Assembly (NCBI RefSeq): GCF_006740685.1
Contig: NZ_CP035425.1
Span: 225,687 to 289,686 of the forward strand
Source of the DNA: Candidatus Nitrosopumilus sp. SW
Lineage (GTDB): Archaea > Thermoproteota > Nitrososphaeria > Nitrososphaerales > Nitrosopumilaceae
DNA length: 64,000 bases
Direction: 5' to 3'
Made by a program: the position numbers and the translations under genes. Numbering within the stretch: the first letter of the stretch is position 1; every line of letters starts with the position of its first letter. Positions 50,092 through 59,341 of this stretch are shown one piece after another. Below the pieces are notes generated by a model. That model was not told where the DNA came from. It saw nothing but the letters and a program-made list of their open reading frames with translations, and made no database searches.

Positions 50092-52581
50092 TCATTGACC
50101 ATAAAATTGGCCATCACGGGGGTCCATAGGGATTCCGTAATAGTTGGTTTCAGAAATAAAATTATCAATTTGTTCTTGTGTCACATAGAAGTTACTTATT
50201 GAATGATAAGATGTAGAGATTGTTTGGCAAATTGGTGTTGCACCAGTATGTTGGCTAGCATCAAGATCAACAAAATCACCATTTACATCTAGAATTGCTC
50301 CAAAGTAAGGAGAATATGATTCAGGACAATATCCTGCAGGTTGTATTGAGAATTGTACAATTGGAGCATAGACTCCTTGTACAATCAAAACTTTGATTGA
50401 GATGTCACCAGTGTTGTCAGATGTTTGTGAATCATCTACAGGTTCAGATTCTTCTGGAGTGTCAGAATCATTTGGTTCAGTACTTTCATGTTCTTCAGAC
50501 TCAGATACTTCCGGAGCACTAAAAACAGAATATTCGTTGGCAAAACCATCACCAATTAGAACAACAATAGGTTGAATTTGTTCTGCAACACTATCAACCT
50601 CATCTACAATTTCATCTATTTGTTCATGGATGTTAACATATGAAGGATCATCTTCTTTTTCAAGAATGTTGATTTGTTGTTCAGATTCTACATCAAGAAA
50701 ACTCAAATCATTAATTCCGAAAATCGTTTCAAAGAAAATTACAGAAGATAAAAATCCAGCAGAGTTAGGAAGTTCTTCATCATTATCCGTAGGATGAATT
50801 AAAACAAAATCAAAATCATCTTCAAAATTCAATTCACCAGTAGAAGGTCCAATGATATCACTTAACATATCCACATCACCAATTTTTGAAAATGTGACGT
50901 CAGAGAGAGATGCATTCAAAGAATTTTCTAACTTGTTTGTATCTTCAGAGTTTTTCAAATATTTTGAAAGAGTGTCTGTGAATAACAATGATAATGATTC
51001 ACGCATACTGGAATTGGTTTCCTTTTGAATTTTCTGTAGTTCTTTTGCACCAGATTGAATCGATTCTATAGAGGACATTTTTGGTAGATTGTCTATTCTA
51101 GCATCAATTTCATAATCAATTTGATCAAATTGTTCAAGATTAAAATTCAAAGTTTTTGCATATGTTTTTGTTTGTTCCATTTCATTTTTTAGTTTGGATA
51201 ATTGTTTTGTGACAAATAGTGCATCATTAGTGGTCTTGCCAGAGAGTTTTTCTATAGATTGGGCCCTAGTTGCCTTTTCAGAGGTTTGTTCATCAGCATA
51301 ATCATCCCAAGCAATCACAGATGCTTTTTTGAGAAGAGCAGATTCTGCATTTTTTACATCCAACAATAGATTAAAAGAGAGTTCATTGAGTTTTTGAGTT
51401 TCATAAATGCTAAAAATAACTCCCGAATCAGATATGTGAAATGTACCTGCATTACTATCACGTGCAGGACCGCTTTCAGGCCTTCCAAATTCATCACGTG
51501 TTTTTTCTTCGACTTTTTCCTGAACTTTTTCTTTAATTTTTTCAGAGCTGATGATTCCAGTGCTCATCAGATGTCCAATTGAATTGACAATCTCCCCATC
51601 AGAAACTAATCCTTCACTCCAATAACCAAATACAGTTTTTTGATATTCAGGAATTGTGACAAAGGTTCCGCCAGGTTGCACTCCAGCTTCATGTTCTAAT
51701 CCAGGGTGAGAAGGAAATTCAGGAGTTATCTCAAATGTTCCACCTTTTTCAACACCTGCTTCATGTTCTAGTCCAGGATGAGACTCGATGAATTTGTCAA
51801 GGGGTATGACATCTTGAATTAACAGACTTTCCAAAGCATTAACAATTTCAGTATCGGAAATTATTCCTTCTTGCCACCATCTTGCATTGTTTTTGAACCA
51901 GGCAGGAATTAAAGAAACAGTTTCATCTTCTTGAACCAGACAATTGTCATTATTTTCATATGTCTGAGTTCTCTTTATCACAAAGACACCAGAGATACTT
52001 TCATCAGAACCAATTTTTGCATTGAGTTCATATTCATAAATTGCAAATCCTTCTGCATGAGAGCCAGGAATGGTTCTAGAAGAGGTTCCAATCCATTCAT
52101 CACCTTGTTCAGACAAGATATCTTGTAAGGTAATGTCTGCATAAGATGATGAATCATCTGAATGAACCCTTTGATTGATGTGTTTTGCAGTATCAGATAG
52201 GTTGTCTTGATCAGATTCTGCAGCCCATAATTTTATCTTGATATCCCCCAGAGGAGAACATTCATCATGACTAATCACCTCTTTCCCAATTTCCAAGTAT
52301 GTGTTCTCAGAAATTGAAACATCTGTAAATGCCATCACATCTCCAGATACAGAATCAGAGTGTCCCGTAAGTTCCACATTCCAGCCAATCACCAGATCTG
52401 CAGTTAGAAGATCATTCCAAGTAGTAGAACCTTCATTGAATTGAATTTGCTCCAAAGTAACAGTAGTGTGATATGCACTTCCCTGAGGAGGTGTATCCCA
52501 ATGAGCATGTGCCAATCCATTACTAAATGAACTAGCTAACAAAACAGCACTTAGAAGAAAAACGATGAAAAATTTGGTCAC
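50092..52581 (-). CDS. 829-aa secreted thaumarchaeal surface-type protein
   Basis: Signal peptide FFIVFLLSAVLLASSFSNGL with likely cleavage after AHA. Residues about 27-205 are beta-rich. Two thaumarchaeal repeats follow (AWFKNNARWWQEGIISDTEI at 227-247, and a worn copy GYWSEGLVSDGEIVNSIG at 315-335). Between them lie two copies of SHPGLEHEAGV-x2-GGTF (267 and 291). Then come helical coiled segments (about 390-560), an acidic Ser/Glu linker (EVSESEEHESTEPNDSD) and a C-terminal domain with cysteines. No transmembrane end. Probably an envelope or matrix protein; ligand unknown. Confidence 0.8.
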   Translation of the reverse strand: MTKFFIVFLLSAVLLASSFSNGLAHAHWDTPPQGSAYHTTVTLEQIQFNEGSTTWNDLLTADLVIGWNVELTGHSDSVSGDVMAFTDVSISENTYLEIGKEVISHDECSPLGDIKIKLWAAESDQDNLSDTAKHINQRVHSDDSSSYADITLQDILSEQGDEWIGTSSRTIPGSHAEGFAIYEYELNAKIGSDESISGVFVIKRTQTYENNDNCLVQEDETVSLIPAWFKNNARWWQEGIISDTEIVNALESLLIQDVIPLDKFIESHPGLEHEAGVEKGGTFEITPEFPSHPGLEHEAGVQPGGTFVTIPEYQKTVFGYWSEGLVSDGEIVNSIGHLMSTGIISSEKIKEKVQEKVEEKTRDEFGRPESGPARDSNAGTFHISDSGVIFSIYETQKLNELSFNLLLDVKNAESALLKKASVIAWDDYADEQTSEKATRAQSIEKLSGKTTNDALFVTKQLSKLKNEMEQTKTYAKTLNFNLEQFDQIDYEIDARIDNLPKMSSIESIQSGAKELQKIQKETNSSMRESLSLLFTDTLSKYLKNSEDTNKLENSLNASLSDVTFSKIGDVDMLSDIIGPSTGELNFEDDFDFVLIHPTDNDEELPNSAGFLSSVIFFETIFGINDLSFLDVESEQQINILEKEDDPSYVNIHEQIDEIVDEVDSVAEQIQPIVVLIGDGFANEYSVFSAPEVSESEEHESTEPNDSDTPEESEPVDDSQTSDNTGDISIKVLIVQGVYAPIVQFSIQPAGYCPESYSPYFGAILDVNGDFVDLDASQHTGATPICQTISTSYHSISNFYVTQEQIDNFISETNYYGIPMDPRDGQFYGQ

Positions 52582-52683
52582 ATCAAAACTAGCAAATATC
52601 AGTATTTGAATTTTAGTTAGAAATGATAACCATGGAATTTGTTAGATCTGCAAGTAATTTTCAATTTGTAAAAGTTGGAATAA

Positions 52684-52899
52684 TCAAGCCATGGCAACTA
52701 CCCTAGAGTAGTTGCCAGACTTGAAAAAGGGCACGGTATTGGTCTGGTTTGTCTCAGCAGACATACAAATTGAATGAAATTGCTCAGTTGTGCTAAGGGC
52801 ACAATCTTGACAAATCATACTGTTTGGTTTCATGCAATGAGCACATTTTGTATGCTCTGTTAGTTTTCCACCACAGTTTCTACATGATTCATCAGGCAT
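52684..52899 (-). CDS. 71-aa double zinc-site protein (paralogue of 28644 gene)
   Basis: Same ligand map as the hsp20-chain protein: CRNCGG, CAHC, CQDC, FHSIC (Cys6, 9, 19, 22, 30, 33, His42, Cys45). The tail after residue 46 differs and is longer (TVPFFKSGNYSRVVAMA). The last codons form a perfect hairpin in the DNA (52693-52716). A TATA-like CTTATATTC about 30 bases before the ATG suggests its own leaderless mRNA, so unlike its paralogue it is free-standing. Confidence 0.75.
   Translation of the reverse strand: MPDESCRNCGGKLTEHTKCAHCMKPNSMICQDCALSTTEQFHSICMSAETNQTNTVPFFKSGNYSRVVAMA
52693..52716. other. Perfect hairpin at the 3' end of the zinc gene
   Basis: Arms ggcaactac (52693-52701) and gtagttgcc (52708-52716) enclose the six-base loop cctaga. 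It lies within the last codons of the 52684-52899 gene. It may act as an mRNA-stability or transcription-termination structure; no T-run follows directly on the coding strand. Confidence 0.5.
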
Positions 52900-52997
52900 T
52901 TCTATTCAAACAATATTTGTGAAAATTGAATATAAGGCACACGTAGAAATTATTCATATCAATGATCAGTAAGACGAAGATTATAATGTAAAATAAA

Positions 52998-53633
52998 ATG
53001 ATAAAGCACATGGATGGAGTCAGAAAAACATTTGATGAATGGGCTCAAAACGGCAAAGCAGAATTAATGGAAGTGGAACATGGAAAAAATGTCTCAAAGT
53101 TTTTGAATAAAATATCATTTGATGCGCCCTTCACATTTCTTGATGTAGGATGTGGAAATGGTTGGGTTGTAAGAAAAATTGCTAGAGAAAAGAATTGTAA
53201 AAAAGCAATAGGAATTGACAAAAGCAAAAAGATGATTACTCAAGCAAAAAAGAAAATAGATAGTAAAAAAGAAGAATTTTTCCACACAGACATAGAATCA
53301 TGGGAATATAGAGGAAAATTTGATTTTATTTTCTCAATGGAGGCGATTTATTATTCAGATTCCATAGAAGAAGCACTCAAAAAAATATACAAATTGTTAA
53401 AACCAGGAGGAGAGTTTTTTTGTGGTACTGATTTTTACACAGATAACAAAGCAACTGCAAAATGGGCAAATATTATGAAAATCCAAATGCATCTGCATTC
53501 AAAAAAAGAATGGAGAGAATTTTTTAAGAATGCAGGGTTTCAAGTCAAAACAAAACACATCAAAGATTTGAAAAGTAGTAAAAAATGGAAAAGAGAATTT
53601 GGGACTTTGTTCATCATAGGCACAAAAATCTAA
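52998..53633 (+). CDS. Class I SAM-dependent methyltransferase
   Basis: 211 aa. SAM motif I FLDVGCGNGWVVRKIA, acidic end of beta-2 GIDKSKKMI, motif post-I FHTDIESWEY, and motif FIFSMEAIYYSDSIEEALKK with a long helix, as in UbiE/Coq5-like small-molecule methyltransferases. The substrate is not evident. It lies directly before the RNase P RNA gene on the same strand. Basic tail (SKKWKREFGTLF). Confidence 0.88.
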   Translation: MIKHMDGVRKTFDEWAQNGKAELMEVEHGKNVSKFLNKISFDAPFTFLDVGCGNGWVVRKIAREKNCKKAIGIDKSKKMITQAKKKIDSKKEEFFHTDIESWEYRGKFDFIFSMEAIYYSDSIEEALKKIYKLLKPGGEFFCGTDFYTDNKATAKWANIMKIQMHLHSKKEWREFFKNAGFQVKTKHIKDLKSSKKWKREFGTLFIIGTKI

Positions 53634-53670
53634 GGCAATATTCAAATTCGATAAATCAAAAGTATAGTTA

Positions 53671-53952
53671 TGTGAGCTGGAGCACGACACGCTGCTACGG
53701 CAGAGGAAACTCCTCCCTCCATACAGGATATGTGATCTGGAGATAGATAATCAGAGATGATTGGCAACGGAGCAGAAAAAAATCCAATATGGCGCACTGT
53801 GATGGTGAAAACCTGAGATTTCCATAAAAGGAATGAAAAAGCCGACCCACATGGAGCAAAGCCAAACAGAACTGCAAGTTCCTGTACTAAGTTCAGGTAG
53901 GCTGCAAAGCGAAATATCGTGAAAACAGAAGGAGGGTTACTCCCAGCACACA
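53671..53952 (+). ncRNA. rnpB: RNase P RNA (archaeal)
   Basis: About 282 bases, G+C-richer than the surrounding genes. The conserved CR-I core gaggaaac is at 53703-53710, and CR-V acagaaggagggtta is at 53925-53939, in the order and spacing of RNase P RNA. The ends pair: tgtgagctgg (53671-53680) with ccagcacaca (53943-53952), 9 of 10 matches, forming helix P1. A T-run (53953-53958) follows as terminator. It processes the 5' ends of pre-tRNAs together with Rpp proteins. The internal reverse-strand frame is not a gene. Confidence 0.88.
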
Positions 53953-53956
53953 TTTT

Positions 53957-54256
53957 TTAATTTTTAATTTCGTAATACTCAACAGGATGAGAAAACTGTC
54001 TATTGTAATCAACTTCTCTCCAAAATTTCTCTTCATCAATTTTTTTCCCTTCAGAAATCCAAACGTTTAGGACTTTTTGCATATACATTACAGTTGTGTC
54101 ATCAATCTCAGGACGAGTTCCAGTTTCTTTTTCTATTCTATCTCTTTCTTCTTTGAATGTCTTGAGTAGTCCTTTGAGAGTTTTGCCATTAGTTTGTGCA
54201 GCCTTTTTTGTTTTAGCAGATTTTAGTTCTTTTCTAAAATTAGATAAAAAGCCCAT
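53957..54256 (-). CDS. Conserved hypothetical, 99 aa
   Basis: Soluble, basic first half (FLSNFRKELKSAKTKKAAQT) and a helical middle (LKGLLKTFKEERDRIEKETG), then a mixed end with aromatic residues (WREVDYNRQFSHPVEYYEI). No family or motif is recognised. The gene stop lies 5 bases after the RNase P RNA end on the other strand. It follows the membrane protein gene ending at 54287 on the same strand (30 bases). Confidence 0.65.
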   Translation of the reverse strand: MGFLSNFRKELKSAKTKKAAQTNGKTLKGLLKTFKEERDRIEKETGTRPEIDDTTVMYMQKVLNVWISEGKKIDEEKFWREVDYNRQFSHPVEYYEIKN

Positions 54257-54286
54257 AGTAAAATTAGAAAAGATTTTTCTAAAAAT

Positions 54287-55654
54287 CTAACTCATAGAGT
54301 TGACTTGTTCTTTACAAATATCAGCACTACAATGGCATGTTGCATCACACAAACATGCACCCTGCATTGCACAATCACATTCAGAACCCATTTCAGCTGA
54401 TGCTGCACATCCACATGCTGCTTCTTCCTCAGTTGTAGGAGTTGCTGCTTGTGGTGGAGGGGTTGAATTTGAAGAGTCATCATAAACACTTCTTGTTTGC
54501 TGATAGTTAGATTCATCTGCTAATTGTGCTTCACCTCTATTGGTTTGATAACCACCAGATGAGGAACTGGTTTGATAACCGACTAGTCTACTTGGATCAA
54601 TTCCTTGTTGACCTTCTTTTGTATTTTTAAGAGCACGATTACTAAACATAAAGAATGCACCACCGGCAATGGCTGCAATTGCTGCCATTCCATAGATAAT
54701 CATTACAGGGAAATCACCTGTAGATGTAGTAGCATAATCCTCAGGAGGAGTTGGAGTTACACCTGCAATCTCAACACCATCAAAAACATCTAAAGCGCCA
54801 AATCCAATTGCATACAAGTTTCCTTGATCTGAGGATTGAACACTTCTAACAACATAAAGTTGGTCAGCCATAACTTCTGCTTCAAAGACTCTTTCTACTT
54901 GTCTTCCTTCTCTAAGACTACTTTCACCCATAGTCCAACTAGAGACAACATATCCGGAAATCTCTTCACTTAGACCAAATGTTCCTGCATCAACATTAAT
55001 GCCAGTTGGGTCAAACAAGAAGTGCCAGTTTGTTAATGGTTGTTCTAAGATAAAGTTAGCATCAATAAGATTTCTATGTAAAACGTCTTCAGCTTCAGTT
55101 CCTACAAAGAAGTCTGCTGCTTCAGGTTCCATTTCAAGTAAAATGTTAATTGGGAAATTGAGTTCATGTCCATCAATTACAACTTCATCAGTTGCAGTTA
55201 ATCCTCTCCATCCTAAATCAATCAATGTTTTTTGAGAATCTTTAGTAATTACATAGTTTGAGAGAGTTCCTTCAAGAATTACCCTATAATCAACAGAAGT
55301 GTTGATGTTTCTTGCTTTAAGGTGAATATCATAAGAGACATTCAAGTCAGAAATATGTGCCTGACTACCATCAGCTTTAATTTTATCATTAAGTTGTTTC
55401 ATCAAGTTTCTAACACCAGGATCTGATGAATCAGCAGTTCCTTCAACTGTCCATTCTTGACCTCTCAAGACATCAAATAATTGTCCACCATTTGGATACT
55501 CAATGAATACAGTTTTTTGGTAATTCATCTTAAATGGAGAAGTCTCATTGTTTGGGTTTATTCTTGCATCCATTTGGGCACCAAAAACAGAACCAGTTGA
55601 ACTAATTACGATAAGACTAGCGAGTAAAACGGTTAAAACGGCTACCCTAGACAC
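54287..55654 (-). CDS. Exported membrane protein with Cys-rich cytoplasmic tail
   Basis: 455 aa. Signal peptide (VAVLTVLLASLIVISSTGSV), a large beta-rich external domain (about 27-325), one membrane helix (VMIIYGMAAIAAIAGGAFFM, about 330-350) and a Ser/Gln/Thr-rich cytoplasmic tail. The tail's last 45 residues hold nine cysteines: ACGCAAS, ECDC, ACLC, TCHC and DIC, four of them CxC pairs. This looks metallothionein-like and suits Cu, Zn or other soft metal binding inside the cell. No family is recognised. The external domain is of unknown function. Confidence 0.82.
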   Translation of the reverse strand: MSRVAVLTVLLASLIVISSTGSVFGAQMDARINPNNETSPFKMNYQKTVFIEYPNGGQLFDVLRGQEWTVEGTADSSDPGVRNLMKQLNDKIKADGSQAHISDLNVSYDIHLKARNINTSVDYRVILEGTLSNYVITKDSQKTLIDLGWRGLTATDEVVIDGHELNFPINILLEMEPEAADFFVGTEAEDVLHRNLIDANFILEQPLTNWHFLFDPTGINVDAGTFGLSEEISGYVVSSWTMGESSLREGRQVERVFEAEVMADQLYVVRSVQSSDQGNLYAIGFGALDVFDGVEIAGVTPTPPEDYATTSTGDFPVMIIYGMAAIAAIAGGAFFMFSNRALKNTKEGQQGIDPSRLVGYQTSSSSGGYQTNRGEAQLADESNYQQTRSVYDDSSNSTPPPQAATPTTEEEAACGCAASAEMGSECDCAMQGACLCDATCHCSADICKEQVNSMS

Positions 55655-55769
55655 GATCTAGAAAGCAATTATTTACAGTAATAAACTTATCCGACACAAT
55701 GATCGCAATTTTTTGAAAAAGTAATATGGAGTAAGCGTTGCAGACTCTGCAGTTTTAGGAGAAAATGGT

Positions 55770-56690
55770 ATGATTACGGTTTTAGCAGGAGGAACAGGTT
55801 CAGTAAAACTGGTTCGAGGATTAGTGTCTCAAGAATCCAAAGTCAATGTCATAAGTAATGTTGGAGACAATTATTGGTTATACGGACTCTACGTATGTCC
55901 AGATATAGATACAATCGTATATGGATTAGCAGATTTGTTAGATTCAGAAAAAGGATGGGGAATCAAGAAAGACACATTCAACTTTTTGCGTCAAATGGAA
56001 GTATTTGGAGAAGAGACATGGTTTAGAGTTGGAGACAGAGATGCTGCAACCCATTTGATTAGAACAAACATGTTAAAGAACGGAAAAAATCTAAGCGACA
56101 TTACAAAATGGATGTGTGAGAAATTTGCAGTTAGTGCAAACATTATCCCAGTAACTGACAACAGTATTGAAACAAGAATAATCACTGACAAAGGAGAATT
56201 ACACTTACAAGAATATTGGGTCAAACACAGAGGCAAAGATCCTGTTGAAGGAATTCAATATATCGGCGCAGATAAAGCTCGTCCAAATCCAGAAGCAGTA
56301 AATGCAATACATGATGCAGACATGGTAATTTTAGCTCCCGGAAATCCACTAACATCAATTGGCCCAATGCTTCAAATCAAAGGAATTAGAAAAGAATTAT
56401 CAAAAATTAAGAAAAAAGTAGTCGCAATAAGCCCATTAATTGGAGATAATGCAATTAGCGGTCCTGCCGCAAAATACATGCAGGCTGCAGGTATAGAATC
56501 AAATGCTTATGGATTAGCAAAAATGTATTCAGATGTATGTTCTAACATAATTGTAGATACTAAAGATAGAATGCTCTCAAAGAAAATTCAAAGTTTAGAC
56601 ATGAAAGTCTTTGAAACAAAAATTACTATGAAAAATAAATTAGCTGAAGATGCATTAGCAAATTTCATTCTAAAACAAGTACACGTATAA
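55770..56690 (+). CDS. cofD: 2-phospho-L-lactate transferase
   Basis: 306 aa. Joins the phospho-lactyl (or equivalent) group to Fo in F420 synthesis. N-terminal ITVLAGGTGSVKLVRGL is the CofD signature. Further conserved segments are VSNVGDNYWLYGLYVCPDID, GDRDAATHLIRT, APGNPLTSIGPML and AISPLIGDNAISGPAAKYM. Full length. The next gene, cofC, starts one base after its stop, so the two consecutive pathway enzymes are co-translated. Confidence 0.95.
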   Translation: MITVLAGGTGSVKLVRGLVSQESKVNVISNVGDNYWLYGLYVCPDIDTIVYGLADLLDSEKGWGIKKDTFNFLRQMEVFGEETWFRVGDRDAATHLIRTNMLKNGKNLSDITKWMCEKFAVSANIIPVTDNSIETRIITDKGELHLQEYWVKHRGKDPVEGIQYIGADKARPNPEAVNAIHDADMVILAPGNPLTSIGPMLQIKGIRKELSKIKKKVVAISPLIGDNAISGPAAKYMQAAGIESNAYGLAKMYSDVCSNIIVDTKDRMLSKKIQSLDMKVFETKITMKNKLAEDALANFILKQVHV

Positions 56691-56691
56691 T

Positions 56692-57330
56692 TTGAAAATA
56701 GCTGCAATAATTCCTGTAAAGACTTTCTCTAATGCAAAAACACGTTTAGATTTACCTCCGCAGAAAATAGAAGATTTGTGCAAAGTGATGTTAGAAGAAA
56801 TTCTACATACAGTTTCAATCTCACCTCAAATTGATAAAGTAGTGATAGTCACAAAAGAGAAAAAAGCAATTGAGATTGGAGAAAAATTCAATGTCCATAC
56901 AATAGTTGATGAAAAAGAAGAAAGCGTCAATGGTGCAGTTGCACTTGCAGACAAGTACCTACTAGAAAATAATTTTGATGCATCAATTGTTTTTCCTCAA
57001 GACATACCATACATCAAAACACAAGATATTGATTTTATGTTAAACTACAAAGCACCACCGAATTTTGCAATAATTGTCCCATCAAGAAGATTTGATGGCA
57101 CTAACGCACTTGTACGAATGCCAATTGATTTGATGGAGACACATTATGATGAAGACAGTTACAAAATACATATGAACACTGCAAAAGAACACACACTAAA
57201 TGTTGCAATGGTGTTTGTAAAAAGAATCATGTGGGATGTAGATAATTCTGAAGACTTGAAATTCCTTTTAGAACAAAAAGAAAAGCCACACGTTGCAGAA
57301 AAAATCAAACAGATTTTGGAATCAACATAA
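56692..57330 (+). CDS. cofC: 2-phospho-L-lactate guanylyltransferase
   Basis: 212 aa. Activates phospholactate (or phosphoenolpyruvate) with GTP for CofD. Opening AAIIPVKTFSNAKTRLDLP and the nucleotidyltransferase core KVVIVTKEK ... FPQDIPYIKTQDIDFML, FDGTNALVRMP fit CofC. TTG start one base after cofD. A palindrome with a T-run follows the stop, probably ending the cofDC transcript. Confidence 0.93.
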   Translation: MKIAAIIPVKTFSNAKTRLDLPPQKIEDLCKVMLEEILHTVSISPQIDKVVIVTKEKKAIEIGEKFNVHTIVDEKEESVNGAVALADKYLLENNFDASIVFPQDIPYIKTQDIDFMLNYKAPPNFAIIVPSRRFDGTNALVRMPIDLMETHYDEDSYKIHMNTAKEHTLNVAMVFVKRIMWDVDNSEDLKFLLEQKEKPHVAEKIKQILEST

Positions 57331-57350
57331 AAAAAATCAAAAAAATACCC

Positions 57351-57366
57351 AAAAACGGCCGTTTTT
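57351..57366 (+). terminator. Palindrome with T-run after cofC
   Basis: aaaaacggccgttttt is a perfect 16-base palindrome 20 bases after the cofC stop, running into a T stretch. It resembles a hairpin-plus-T-run terminator. It is also about 80 bases before the tfb ATG at 57449, so an operator role in controlling tfb is possible. Confidence 0.6.
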
Positions 57367-57448
57367 TAGGTACGATCATCAGCAGACTTATAAGTAATGA
57401 TTCAGAAAATGTTAAATATTATCATAAAAGGTTTTGGGAGATATAAAG

Positions 57449-58357
57449 ATGGTTAAAACAGTAAATCCAAAGGACAGATGTCCAAGATGTGGAAAAGGTA
57501 CACTAGTAACAGATGCAAATACTGGTGAAAATTTTTGTGGCAAATGTGGATTTGTAATTACAGACAAAGTAGAAGAGTCAGGTCCAGAATGGAGATCATT
57601 TTCAAATGAAGGTGAAAACAAAAGTAGAGCAGGAGTTCCAACATCACTTGCCATGCACGACATGGGATTGGCAACTGTAATCAATCCTCAAAATAGAGAT
57701 GCAACAGGTAAACCACTAACAGCTTCTATGAAAAGCACAATTGAGAGATTAAGAACATGGGATAGTAGAAGTCAAGTTCATGAACCAGTTGATAGAAACT
57801 TTAGACAAGCATTTAGTGAGTTAGATAGGCTAAAAGACAAACTTGCAGTAGGAGATGCAGTTATTGAAAAAGCAGCTTACATTTACAGAAAAGCATTAGA
57901 GAAAGGATTAGTCAGAGGACGTTCCATTTCAGCTTTGATTGCATCAGCATTATATGCAGCATGTCGTGATACTGAAACACCAAGAACATTAAAAGACATT
58001 GGACAAGCAAGCAACATCAAAAGAAAAGACATTGCAAGATGTTACAGATTATTGTTAAGAGAATTAAATTTGAAAATGCCAGTAGTAGATCCAATCAAAT
58101 GTATTTCAAGAATTGCAAGTAAAGCAGGTCTATCAGAAAAAACAAAAAGAAAGGCAACAAAGATTTTACAAACTGCAGAAGAAAATAAAATTTCAGCAGG
58201 TAAAGATCCAATGGGATTAGCTGCTGCAGCATTATATGTTGCATGTGTAACAAATGGTGAAAACAAAACACAGAGAGATGTAGCAGAAGCTGCAGGAGTT
58301 ACAGAAGTGACAATTAGAAATAGATACAAAGGCTTGAAAGTAGCCTTAAATCTCTAG
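57449..58357 (+). CDS. tfb: Transcription initiation factor B (TFB), canonical
   Basis: 302 aa. Zinc ribbon CPRCGKG ... FCGKCGFVI at the N-terminus, B-reader/linker with RDATGKPLTASMKSTIERLR, two cyclin folds (RGRSISALIASALYAACRD and GKDPMGLAAAALYVACVTNG) and a helix-turn-helix in the second (VTEVTIRNRYKGLK). The frame opens at a TTG (57434), but the ATG at 57449 with GGGAG about 9 bases before is preferred. This is the conserved housekeeping-like copy; the one at the window start is diverged. The zinc-ribbon cysteines are intact. Convergent with the CPBP gene (12-base overlap). Confidence 0.97.
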   Translation: MVKTVNPKDRCPRCGKGTLVTDANTGENFCGKCGFVITDKVEESGPEWRSFSNEGENKSRAGVPTSLAMHDMGLATVINPQNRDATGKPLTASMKSTIERLRTWDSRSQVHEPVDRNFRQAFSELDRLKDKLAVGDAVIEKAAYIYRKALEKGLVRGRSISALIASALYAACRDTETPRTLKDIGQASNIKRKDIARCYRLLLRELNLKMPVVDPIKCISRIASKAGLSEKTKRKATKILQTAEENKISAGKDPMGLAAAALYVACVTNGENKTQRDVAEAAGVTEVTIRNRYKGLKVALNL

Positions 58358-59335
58358 TGCAGACTCTTTTTTAGAATAATATCTATTCAAAAATAACATC
58401 CCTATAGACAATATACCTGATGCCAAAAGAAGTAATTCCAAAGTAGACATTAACGAATGGGAAAATGCATTTTCAATAGATATAGAATTAATCTGAGATA
58501 AGAAATTTGCATAAGAGAATATGAAGTAATTTGTAGCCCAATGAATCAGTAAAGATGCAACAAATCCAAACCTAAGATACACCCATCCTAGAATAATCCC
58601 ACCAGCCGTTGCTTGAGCAAATTTTCCTTCAGTCCAAGATTCTGCAAATGCAATATGTGCAAATCCAAACAATATTCCAACAAAAACAATCAAAAAAATT
58701 GCTTTTTTAGAATCATGAATGTCAAGATTTCTAGGATACCATAGACATTTGAAGAAGTATTTTGCAGATGACCTATGAGAATAAAGTGCAAACAATGGAA
58801 TTCCAACTAGAATTAATCGAAATCCAATCTCTTCAATTAAAGGGGCAAGTGAGACATAGAAGAATTGTATCAGATCATTTTCATCAAGTGGAGGAACGGT
58901 AACAATTCCAAATTGCTCCTGAACAAAATTAATCAATGCAGAAACCAATACCAGAATAGAAAGCCACTTGGTTATAGCAAGCATATAGTTTGAGGTAGGA
59001 TCATATTTTCCAAAAGAGATTATCGAGGTAAATGATTTTAAAAATCCTGTTTTAGGACCTAAAATAGCAATTACAAATAGCACCACATAAAAAATCCACA
59101 AACCAACAAAGACATCACCGATACTAACATCAGATACAGTTTGATAAACAGAAGTGCCTTCAAATAATTCTAAATGAGTTACAGGAAAATCATAATTGAT
59201 ATCGCTACCAATTTCACTTTCAAAAATAACAAAAATTCCGATTGGAAAAGAGACTAAAAGTAATCCAAAGATTACTGAAAGTAATGCAGTAAAAGGAATT
59301 CCAACAGCTTGGAGTAGTTTGTTTTGATTTTGCAA
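58346..59335 (-). CDS. CPBP-family intramembrane metalloprotease
   Basis: 329 aa with about eight membrane segments. Motif 1 PLIEEIGFRL (EExxxR) and motif 2 FGFAHIAFAES (FxxxH) are the metal-binding residues of the Rce1/CAAX-processing and bacteriocin-processing protease family, plus a third helix with WVYLRFGFVASLLIHWATN holding the last His and Asn. The substrate is unknown. It is 6 bases after the eIF1 gene on the same strand, an unexpected partner. Confidence 0.9.
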   Translation of the reverse strand: MQNQNKLLQAVGIPFTALLSVIFGLLLVSFPIGIFVIFESEIGSDINYDFPVTHLELFEGTSVYQTVSDVSIGDVFVGLWIFYVVLFVIAILGPKTGFLKSFTSIISFGKYDPTSNYMLAITKWLSILVLVSALINFVQEQFGIVTVPPLDENDLIQFFYVSLAPLIEEIGFRLILVGIPLFALYSHRSSAKYFFKCLWYPRNLDIHDSKKAIFLIVFVGILFGFAHIAFAESWTEGKFAQATAGGIILGWVYLRFGFVASLLIHWATNYFIFSYANFLSQINSISIENAFSHSLMSTLELLLLASGILSIGMLFLNRYYSKKESALEI

Positions 59336-59341
59336 TTTATT

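Noticed and set aside
53642-53953. A 103-codon reverse-strand frame
   Set aside because: It coincides with the RNase P RNA signatures and has an odd composition; no protein family matches.
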